Assembly: GCA_022402405.1 (NCBI GenBank)
Contig: JAKRSG010000223.1
Span: 1-12,007 of the forward strand
DNA from: Bacteroidia bacterium
Lineage (GTDB): Bacteria > Bacteroidota > Bacteroidia > UKL13-3
Reading direction: 5' to 3'
DNA: 12,007 nucleotides
Below, in pieces: positions 6,386 to 12,007 of this stretch (the stretch's first letter is position 1; every line of letters starts with the position of its first letter). The notes beneath the pieces were generated by a model. It searched no databases. It was not told the DNA's origin and was given only the letters and a program-made list of their open reading frames with translations. The translations under genes and the position numbers were made by a program.

Positions 6386-8084
6386 ATTTATTTGCCTATG
6401 TACCCTATGTTTCATTGGTTTTGGTTCGACCCAAGCCCAAACGCTACCAAAGGCCGAAGCGGATATTTTGAAATCATTGGAACATAATATTTCATACCTA
6501 GCCGACGACCATTTAGAAGGCCGATTGATGGGAAGCAGAGGTGAGAAATTAGCATATGAGTTTATCATCGAAAACTTTCAATCATTAAATATTCTTCCTA
6601 AAGGTGAAGATGGCTATTTACAGAAGTTTCATTTACAAAAAATTGCTTGTAAAAAAGGCGAATTAATCTTGGATAACAAACAAGGTAAAGTGCAGTTTCT
6701 TCAAATTAATCCGAGTAAAAATTTCCCATTATCTATGAGCAAACCAGATAAAGTAGATGGCAAATGCGTTTGGATTGGTTATGGTATTGAAGCACCAGAA
6801 TTGGGAGTAAATGATTATGCCAACATCAAAAGCGTTAAAGGAAAAATTGTAGTTATGAGATTGGGTCACCCAGACTTTAACAACCCCCACTCTAAGTTAG
6901 CTGCTGTTGCCGATATTGAGACCAAAGTAAATAACGCTATTCAGAAAGGAGCTTCCGGAATTGTTATTATAAACACCCGTGAAGAGATTTTGGAACCCGA
7001 TTTTAAACCCATTGTAAAAGCTCCTTTTAAAGCTGTTCCTATCTATTTCTTAGGTAAGGCTGCGGCAGTAGATTCTGCACAATTTGTGAATGCCAAAATA
7101 AGCATGGCGGTAGATACTGCTAACATCAAATTAGAAGGACATAATGTTATTGGGTACATCAATCATAAAGCACCACAAACGGTTGTTATTGGTGCTCATT
7201 TCGACCATTTAGGTTACAATGAACTCGGTGGTTCTACCTACAGAAAACAACAAAACGAAAAGCCCCAAATTCACAATGGTGCAGATGATAATGCCAGCGG
7301 TACGGCAGCATTAATTGAGTTAGCAGAATTATTACAAAAATCGCCTTATCGCAACCATAATTATATGTTCATTGCTTTTAGTGGAGAAGAACAAGGTTTG
7401 TTGGGCTCGCATTACTTTGTTGATCATCCTACCATTCCTTTAACACAAATGGATTATATGATTAATATGGATATGGTAGGGAGATTAGATACTCTTAAAA
7501 AGAGCTTTTCTATTAGCGGAACCGGCACTTCACCGCGTTGGGATAGCATTTTACCTTCTATAACAATAGACGACCTAAAAGTAAAGTACGACCCAAGTGG
7601 AACAGGCGCCAGCGACCATACTAGTTTTTATAATGTTGGTGTACCAGTACTTCATTTCTTTACTGGTAGTCATGCCGATTACCACAAACCAAGCGACGAT
7701 TGGGAACAAATAAACTTACCAGGAACCTTACAAATTATAAAATACATATACACCTTAGTGGGTAAGCTCGACAAACAACCTAAATTAGCATTTACAAAAA
7801 CCAAAGAAAGTACTACTGCAAAATCTGCTTTTAAAGTAACCCTTGGTATCATGCCCGATTATTTATTTGAAGGAAAAGGTGTAAAGGTTGATGGTACCAC
7901 AGAAGGCAAACCTGCTGCCATTGCTGGTATAAAAAGAGGAGATGTAATTATTAAACTCGACCAATATTCTATCCAAAGCATGGATGATTACATGAGTACT
8001 TTAGGTAAGCTAGAAAAAGGTTTACAAACCAAAGTTATATTACTACGAGATGGCAAGGAGCTGGTTTTAGATGTTAAGTTATAA
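6369..8084 (+). CDS. Exported M28 family zinc peptidase with C-terminal PDZ domain
   Basis: Di-zinc aminopeptidase-type enzyme, 571 residues, exported by a signal peptide (MNYFSKF, hydrophobic 8-20, cleavage probably after TQA, 21-23). Residues ~120-250 form a PA-like insert (GKIVVMRLG, 158-166; GASGIVIIN, 194-202). The M28 metal site is complete: H277 in AHFDH, the GADDNASG Asp pair 306/307, catalytic Glu340 and ligand Glu341 in GEEQG, D368 in NMDMVG, and H439 in ADYHKPSDDW. A PDZ domain closes the protein (~485-570; the carboxylate-binding-loop region near 500, and GIKRGDVIIKLD at 520-531). It acts in the periplasm or outside the cell, probably on peptides, and the PDZ domain may bind protein C-termini. 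The start lies inside the permease gene (17-nt overlap). It ends with tandem TAA TAA, 4 bp from a converging gene. Confidence 0.93.
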   Translation: MNYFSKFICLCTLCFIGFGSTQAQTLPKAEADILKSLEHNISYLADDHLEGRLMGSRGEKLAYEFIIENFQSLNILPKGEDGYLQKFHLQKIACKKGELILDNKQGKVQFLQINPSKNFPLSMSKPDKVDGKCVWIGYGIEAPELGVNDYANIKSVKGKIVVMRLGHPDFNNPHSKLAAVADIETKVNNAIQKGASGIVIINTREEILEPDFKPIVKAPFKAVPIYFLGKAAAVDSAQFVNAKISMAVDTANIKLEGHNVIGYINHKAPQTVVIGAHFDHLGYNELGGSTYRKQQNEKPQIHNGADDNASGTAALIELAELLQKSPYRNHNYMFIAFSGEEQGLLGSHYFVDHPTIPLTQMDYMINMDMVGRLDTLKKSFSISGTGTSPRWDSILPSITIDDLKVKYDPSGTGASDHTSFYNVGVPVLHFFTGSHADYHKPSDDWEQINLPGTLQIIKYIYTLVGKLDKQPKLAFTKTKESTTAKSAFKVTLGIMPDYLFEGKGVKVDGTTEGKPAAIAGIKRGDVIIKLDQYSIQSMDDYMSTLGKLEKGLQTKVILLRDGKELVLDVKL

Positions 8085-8088
8085 TAAA

Positions 8089-8727
8089 CTAAACCAACAC
8101 TACCTCAACCATGGCGTGTACCTTGTAACGACTTTTAGTATCGGGGTTTTCGCAGAGCACGTAGGTTCTTAAAAGTTTTATCCTTTTGAGCAGCATAGGA
8201 TGCGTTTTCATTTTAAAGAGCGTTCCATCTGCCAATTGCGAGAGTGTTAAAATATCGGCTTTGCGAGTATCGTATTTTCTAAGAACTTGCAACAACTTAA
8301 CATCTGCTGCTTGCGTGTATTTGGGGTTTTGCATGTGCTTAGCAAGGGCAGATTTTAAATCGTAAGGAAATACATCTAAATCAAAAAATGGTCGCATACA
8401 CTGCTTGTACTCGCTTTTCCATTCGGCACCATGTGCTTCGTGGTTTGGACCATATTTAATGTATGTAGTATGATGTGCCAGTTCGTGAATGAAAGTTATG
8501 AGAAATTCGAACGGACTTAAATTATGATTTACCGTAATGCGAGAACTTTTTCCGGTGTGTGGGGTATAATCGCCATAGCGAGATTTTCTTTCTACCTCAA
8601 TGTGCAAATGAATACGATGTTGCATAATGAGGGTGGCACATAAATCTAAAGCAGCATTGGGCACATACTTGCTCAATGCTGCTTTTAGTTTTTCCTTATG
8701 AGCGGATGGCTCTGGATTTGGTTCCAA
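8089..8727 (-). CDS. SprT-like zinc metalloprotein
   Basis: A SprT-like domain protein with a zincin site: HELAH and, 14 residues further, the third His in the AHGAEWK motif (H81, E82, H85, H99 counting from the chosen start). The upstream RYGDYTPHT...RITVNHNLSPFEFLITFIHE region is the usual approach to this site. Family members include the DNA-protein-crosslink protease SPRTN and bacterial SprT, whose role is unclear. The C-terminal half (~105-212) lacks a four-cysteine zinc ribbon. I chose the TTG at 8727 because it lies 22 nt past the ald stop and leaves a short lead before the conserved SKYVPNAALDLC. An upstream GTG at 8802 would give 237 residues overlapping ald by 53 nt, and a TTG at 8676 is also possible. 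It probably shares the ald transcript. No hairpin follows its stop. Confidence 0.85.
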   Translation of the reverse strand: MEPNPEPSAHKEKLKAALSKYVPNAALDLCATLIMQHRIHLHIEVERKSRYGDYTPHTGKSSRITVNHNLSPFEFLITFIHELAHHTTYIKYGPNHEAHGAEWKSEYKQCMRPFFDLDVFPYDLKSALAKHMQNPKYTQAADVKLLQVLRKYDTRKADILTLSQLADGTLFKMKTHPMLLKRIKLLRTYVLCENPDTKSRYKVHAMVEVVLV

Positions 8728-8749
8728 TGTTTCTATAAAGAGACTATTC

Positions 8750-9862
8750 TTACAATACCTCTTGAACGTTGTGGTATGGTAAATTAAAGGCTTCTGATAC
8801 ACCTTTATAAACCACCTTACCGTTAACTACATTTAATCCTAAACGTAATTCTTCATTATCTATACAAGCTTGTTTCCAACCTTTGTTAGCCAATTGCAAT
8901 GCATATGGCAATGTAGCATTAGTTAAAGCCAAAGTAGAAGTATAAGGTACTGCACCTGGCATATTAGCCACACAATAGTGAATAATACCATCTATTTCGT
9001 AAGTCGGATTTTCGTGAGTAGTAGGTTTACATGTTTCAATACAACCACCTTGGTCAACCGCCACATCTACTAACACTGTACCCGGACGCATTTCTTTTAA
9101 CATATCACGCGTAATTAAGTGAGGAGCTTTTGCGCCTGGAATAAGCACTGCACCTACAATTAAATCAGCAGTTTTGATAGCTTCACGAATATTGTATTCG
9201 TTAGAGAATACAGTCTTTACATTAGCAGGTAATATATCATCTAACTCACGTAAACGTGGAATAGAAATATCCATAATAGTAACATCTGCAGCCATACCAG
9301 CAGCCATTTTAGCCGCTTGAGTACCTACGATACCACCACCTAAAACAAGAACTTGAGCAGGCTTAACACCTGGAACACCTCCTAATAAAATACCTCTTCC
9401 GCCCATAGGCTTCTCTAAGTATTTTGCACCTTCTTGAATACTCATTCTTCCAGCTACCTCACTCATAGGAACCAAAAGTGGCAAAGAACGATCTTTCTTT
9501 TCTACCGTTTCATAAGCCAAACAAACAGCTTTACGCTCTATCATAGCCATAGTTAGTGGCTCATAACTGGCAAAGTGAAAGTAGGTAAATAATAATTGAT
9601 TTTCTTTAATCAATGGATATTCAGAAGCTATTGGCTCCTTAACTTTTACAATCATTTCTGCCTTTGCATACACTTCTTCAATAGTTGAAAGAATAGTAGC
9701 ACCAGCATTTACATATTCTTGATCGCTAAAGCCACTGCCAACACCAGCTGTAGCTTGAACAAATACAGGATGGCCCGATTTAACGAAGGCCGAAACACCC
9801 GCAGGAGTTAATCCAACGCGGTTTTCATTGTTTTTAATTTCTTTTGGAACGCCAATAATCAT
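8750..9862 (-). CDS. ald: Alanine dehydrogenase
   Basis: Cytoplasmic NAD-dependent enzyme interconverting L-alanine and pyruvate plus ammonia. It has 370 residues, as usual for the family. All key residues I know from the M. tuberculosis enzyme are present at the same numbers: Arg15 in NENRVGL and Lys75 in VKVKEP for pyruvate, catalytic His96 in YFHFAS, the Rossmann loop GGGIVG at 175-180, Asp198 binding the NAD ribose, and catalytic Asp270 in VDVAVDQGG. The C-terminus carries CVANMPGAVPYTST in the normal position. The ATG at 9862 gives the standard N-terminus MIIGVPKEIKNNENRVG. A near-perfect promoter lies just upstream, so it is transcribed separately from the cytochrome gene that ends 60 nt before it. 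The SprT-like gene follows closely or overlaps. Confidence 0.97.
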   Translation of the reverse strand: MIIGVPKEIKNNENRVGLTPAGVSAFVKSGHPVFVQATAGVGSGFSDQEYVNAGATILSTIEEVYAKAEMIVKVKEPIASEYPLIKENQLLFTYFHFASYEPLTMAMIERKAVCLAYETVEKKDRSLPLLVPMSEVAGRMSIQEGAKYLEKPMGGRGILLGGVPGVKPAQVLVLGGGIVGTQAAKMAAGMAADVTIMDISIPRLRELDDILPANVKTVFSNEYNIREAIKTADLIVGAVLIPGAKAPHLITRDMLKEMRPGTVLVDVAVDQGGCIETCKPTTHENPTYEIDGIIHYCVANMPGAVPYTSTLALTNATLPYALQLANKGWKQACIDNEELRLGLNVVNGKVVYKGVSEAFNLPYHNVQEVL

Positions 9863-9887
9863 AATGGTAGTTTAAAATTTGGGTTGG

Positions 9888-9918
9888 CAAACTTAGTGTT
9901 AAATTATCAATTCCCAAA
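9888..9918 (-). promoter_or_regulatory. Bacteroidota-type promoter for ald
   Basis: On the minus strand TTTG (9918-9915) is followed after 19 nt by TAAGTTTG (9895-9888), a full match to TTTG-N19-TAnnTTTG. The -7 box ends 25 nt before the ald ATG. The -33 region lies just past the stop of the cytochrome c gene, so ald can be expressed on its own. Confidence 0.82.
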
Positions 9919-9922
9919 AAAC

Positions 9923-10339
9923 TTAATAAGAATTAGATACGCATGTTTTTAAGGCTTTTTCTATACTGTCTGAACCTATTGTTATAGGCCTTTCTGGAAA
10001 CTTCTGAAGCACAAACAAACATATATCGCTTATTTCTTTTTCAGTCAATTTTTCATTTCCAGGCATTTTCTGATGATAGGATTGTCCGTTTACCTTAATC
10101 TCCCCTTCCATGCCCTTTTTTATGATGCATGGTAATTGGTAAAAATGCTCTTGCAAATAATCCGAATGCTTTAAAGGCGGAATTAGCATGGCTAAGCCGC
10201 TGCCATCCGCTTGGTGACAATTACCACAATGTGTTTCGTACAACTTGGCACCACTACTCAACTGCTGCATGCTCATTAGCTCCGTATCAGAGCAGGCTCC
10301 AATTGCCAAAACCAACAATACTAAAACAATATTTCTCAC
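9923..10339 (-). CDS. Lipoprotein c-type cytochrome
   Basis: A monohaem cytochrome c of 138 residues. A lipoprotein signal ends in the lipobox AIGAC, so Cys16 anchors it on the periplasmic side. The haem motif is CGNCH at 38-42. The likely distal ligand is Met92 in HQKMPG, and a helical segment (ISDICLFVLQKF, 103-114) closes the domain. This is the small class I cytochrome found with Bacteroidota respiratory complexes. Three further cysteines (71, 107, 133) lie outside the haem site, which is unusual for a periplasmic cytochrome and could form a disulfide. The start is a GTG at 10339 that overlaps the SCO1 stop codon (GTGA). Overlap and order suggest translation coupled to SCO1. It may carry electrons to a terminal oxidase, but no oxidase subunit is in the window. 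Confidence 0.9.
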   Translation of the reverse strand: MRNIVLVLLVLAIGACSDTELMSMQQLSSGAKLYETHCGNCHQADGSGLAMLIPPLKHSDYLQEHFYQLPCIIKKGMEGEIKVNGQSYHQKMPGNEKLTEKEISDICLFVLQKFPERPITIGSDSIEKALKTCVSNSY

Positions 10340-10965
10340 GGCTTTTCTGCTTTTAGCACATACATATCTTCTATCAACTGGTCTACTTCCTTTGCATCGG
10401 TGCCATTGTATATACCACGAACTCGCTTTTGCGTATCAACTAAAATAAAACCACCGCTGTGCACATACCCACCGGGTTCTGTGCTATCGGGCATAGCTGT
10501 GGCATAATATCCCTTTTCTGCTAATTCATAAATTGCCTCTCGCTCTCCCGTTAAAAACTGCCATTGTTTTCCGTCTGAACCTAAACGTGTAGCATAATCT
10601 TTTAGCAATGGTATGCTATCAAAATCTGGATCGATGGTATGAGACAGCAACACAAAGCTGGCATCGCCTTTTATCTTCTGGTAAACTCGTAGCATTTCTT
10701 TTTTCATAACCGGACAAATAGTAGGACAAGAAGTGAAAAAGAAATCTACCACATAAATCTTGCCTTCCACTGTTTTATCAGTAACCGTATCTCCATCTTG
10801 GTTCAGTAATACAAAAGTAGGAACCGTGGCGTAGATAGTATCTACTGTAGTTTCACCATTTACCGTTTTGGATTCTGTACTTCTCTCGCCTAGAATTGGA
10901 AGGCGTTTGTTTTCTGTACAAGATGTTAGTAGGAATAATCCAAATAATATAACAAAATTTCTCAT
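10336..10965 (-). CDS. SCO1/SenC family copper chaperone lipoprotein
   Basis: A thioredoxin-fold protein of the SCO family, which delivers copper to or reduces the CuA site of cytochrome oxidase on the periplasmic side. The lipobox LTSC puts the lipid-modified cysteine at 16. The copper site is complete: CPTIC with Cys80 and Cys84, plus His169 in YVHSGG. Other SCO features are VVDFFFTSCP (72-81), LLSHTIDPDFDS (107-118) and FILVD (173-177). Length is 209 residues, as expected. The ATG at 10965 overlaps the stop of the upstream lipoprotein gene (ATGA), and its own stop overlaps the start of the cytochrome c gene. The three genes therefore form one tightly coupled run. A general thiol or redox role is possible, as for some SCO proteins. 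Confidence 0.94.
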   Translation of the reverse strand: MRNFVILFGLFLLTSCTENKRLPILGERSTESKTVNGETTVDTIYATVPTFVLLNQDGDTVTDKTVEGKIYVVDFFFTSCPTICPVMKKEMLRVYQKIKGDASFVLLSHTIDPDFDSIPLLKDYATRLGSDGKQWQFLTGEREAIYELAEKGYYATAMPDSTEPGGYVHSGGFILVDTQKRVRGIYNGTDAKEVDQLIEDMYVLKAEKP

Positions 10966-11375
10966 GGTTGTATGGTTTTTAAGGTAGAATCTGCCACGCG
11001 AATACTCTCATAAATAGCTGCGCTAATGGCTTTAATTTCTTGCTCTTGTTTATTTAAATACGATAAGGCAGTATCACTAGACATAGGTATTTGATACGCA
11101 CGCATCCAATGCATCATATCTGCATCTGCTTTGGTTAAGGCGTAGCTCACAGACTGTAAATGTTCTAAATGAGTATTTTGTTTTGCAGAATCTATTTTAT
11201 ATTGAATCTGTTTACGAAGTGAAAGCACCTTTGCAATTTTGGGCATCACCTCATCATGAATACCCATGATAAGAGAATCTTTGCGTTCAATTTCTATAAT
11301 TTGAGGATCAGGTTTTGGTTCAGAACAGGCAAAAAACAAGCTAACAAACAAGCTTAAAAATGTAAGAAAACGCAT
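10962..11375 (-). CDS. Helical lipoprotein with Met/His motifs, function unknown
   Basis: A 137-residue lipoprotein: the signal (1-16) ends in the lipobox LFFAC with Cys17. The mature part is almost wholly helical. Two segments stand out, MGIHDEVMPKI (37-47) and ADADMMHWMRAY (83-94), both with clustered Met and His (H40, M44, M87, M88, H89, M91). I recognise the pattern HDEVMPK ... DADxMMxWMR from a family of Bacteroidota lipoproteins often given the uninformative label 'viral A-type inclusion protein'. Its true function is not known to me. It overlaps the SCO1 gene by 4 nt (ATGA), so the two are probably translated together. Metal or copper binding next to SCO1 is a reasonable guess, not shown. 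Only a partial -7 box (GACCTTTG, 11399-11392) lies upstream, with no -33 element. Confidence 0.85.
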   Translation of the reverse strand: MRFLTFLSLFVSLFFACSEPKPDPQIIEIERKDSLIMGIHDEVMPKIAKVLSLRKQIQYKIDSAKQNTHLEHLQSVSYALTKADADMMHWMRAYQIPMSSDTALSYLNKQEQEIKAISAAIYESIRVADSTLKTIQP

Positions 11376-11424
11376 GAATATAAATTTGAAGCAAAGGTCG
11401 AAAAAAATTTGATTTAAGCTATCA

Positions 11425-12007
11425 CTATGCCTTTGGAAAAGTAAAATAAAAGCTAGAGCCCATACCTTCTTCGCTTTCTACCCAAATTTTACCTCCATTT
11501 TTCTCCACAAACTCCTTGCACAACATGAGTCCGAGCCCAGTTCCCTTCTCGTTTCCCGTACCTTGCGTGCTTACATTTTGATGAGCCGTGAATAGATTTT
11601 CTTGCTGTTCTTCATTCATGCCAACACCATTGTCTATCACAATAATTTGATGATACAAATCTTCTTCCTGCGAAAGTATGCTAACCGAGCCCCCCTCTGG
11701 AGTAAATTTTAAGGCATTCGAAAGTAAATTTCGAATAATCAAATTCACCATATTTTCGTCGGCCATAATACAAGCATCAGTGTCGGTATCATTAGTTAAA
11801 TGAATTTGCTTTTGAACCGCCATAGTCTTTAACATCTGACAATTTTCTTCTGCCAATTTAAAGATATTTACACGTTTTGGTTCAACCCGAACCCCTTTAA
11901 TTTGCCCGGCGGCCCAAACCAATAAATTCTCCAATAAATCTATGGTGTTCTGAACCGAAGCGGATACTTGTTTCCCCATTTCTACACTCGATTCGCCCTG
12001 ATAATTA
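11425..12007 (-). CDS. Sensor histidine kinase, C-terminal part (5' end outside window)
   Basis: The reading frame stays open to the window edge, so the N-terminus and sensor are missing; the ATG at 11979 is probably internal. Numbered from that Met, residues 10-31 (NTIDLLENLLVWAAGQIKG) are the second helix of the HisKA dimerisation domain. The phosphorylated His of the H box lies beyond the edge. The HATPase_c domain follows: N box NLIIRNLLSNALKFTPEGG (79-97), G1 box IDNGVGM (115-121), and G2 box KGTGLGL (145-151), ending SSFYFTFPKA. This is a complete, normal ATP-binding module. No response regulator is visible in the window, so partner and signal are unknown. The stop at 11425 lies 49 nt before the lipoprotein gene, with no obvious terminator between. 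Confidence 0.92.
   Translation of the reverse strand, partial: NYQGESSVEMGKQVSASVQNTIDLLENLLVWAAGQIKGVRVEPKRVNIFKLAEENCQMLKTMAVQKQIHLTNDTDTDACIMADENMVNLIIRNLLSNALKFTPEGGSVSILSQEEDLYHQIIVIDNGVGMNEEQQENLFTAHQNVSTQGTGNEKGTGLGLMLCKEFVEKNGGKIWVESEEGMGSSFYFTFPKA

Noticed and set aside
6374..6568. Minus-strand open frame of 64 codons
   Set aside because: Antisense to the signal peptide and N-terminal region of the M28 peptidase, which is clearly coding; no recognisable features.
10129..10448. Plus-strand open frames at 10129-10356 and 10245-10448
   Set aside because: Antisense to the cytochrome c and SCO1 genes, both confirmed by their motifs; the translations look like shadow reading.
11392..11399. 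Possible -7 box GACCTTTG (minus strand) for the lipoprotein-SCO1-cytochrome run
   Set aside because: The first base is wrong and no TTG lies 19-20 nt upstream, so it is too weak to list as a promoter.
1..12007. Search for defence systems, prophage, transposons, tRNAs or foreign islands
   Set aside because: No integrase, transposase, inverted terminal repeats, tRNA-like cloverleaf or defence domain seen; gene content and composition look uniform and core-like apart from the biased lipoprotein.

Overview
The window looks like a chromosomal stretch from a member of the Bacteroidota. Four promoters fit the Bacteroidota pattern (TTG or TTTG, then 19-20 nt, then TAnnTTTG or TAnnTTCG). Leaders lack Shine-Dalgarno sequences and are A-rich, the DNA is A+T-rich, and the protein repertoire fits: a long PIG-L deacetylase with a C-terminal amidotransferase-like domain, S41 and M28 proteases with PDZ domains, and several short lipoproteins. 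I cannot name a genus.

Layout. Positions 1-8084 are all on the plus strand: the 3' part of a PIG-L-type deacetylase gene (cut by the window start), der (EngA GTPase), a small Ala-rich lipoprotein gene with its own promoter and terminator, rpmH (L34) with its own promoter and terminator, then a tightly packed run rnpA - yidD - S41 PDZ protease - TauE/SafE-type permease - M28/PDZ peptidase. From 8089 to the end everything is on the minus strand. Reading from the right, there is the 3' part of a histidine kinase gene (cut by the window end). A three-gene run with 4-nt overlaps follows (Met/His-containing helical lipoprotein - SCO1/SenC - lipoprotein cytochrome c). Then come ald (alanine dehydrogenase, with a textbook promoter) and a SprT-like zinc metalloprotein gene. 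The two halves converge at 8084/8089 with 4 bp between the stop codons. No gap longer than 300 bases lacks a gene.

How the genes fit together. rpmH-rnpA-yidD is the widespread ribosome / RNase P / membrane-insertion cluster. In this genome it continues into an envelope set of a membrane-anchored S41 protease, a sulfite-exporter-family permease and an exported M28 peptidase, linked by a 3-nt gap and a 17-nt overlap. The lipoprotein-SCO1-cytochrome c run is most simply read as part of copper delivery and electron transfer for a respiratory terminal oxidase.

I see no tRNA, rRNA, CRISPR array, insertion sequence, prophage or defence genes. This is mostly ordinary core genome. The points most worth a second look are the double hairpin between rpmH and rnpA, the Met/His lipoprotein upstream of SCO1, and the highly biased Ala-rich lipoprotein. 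I do not see convincing evidence of a wholly new system.
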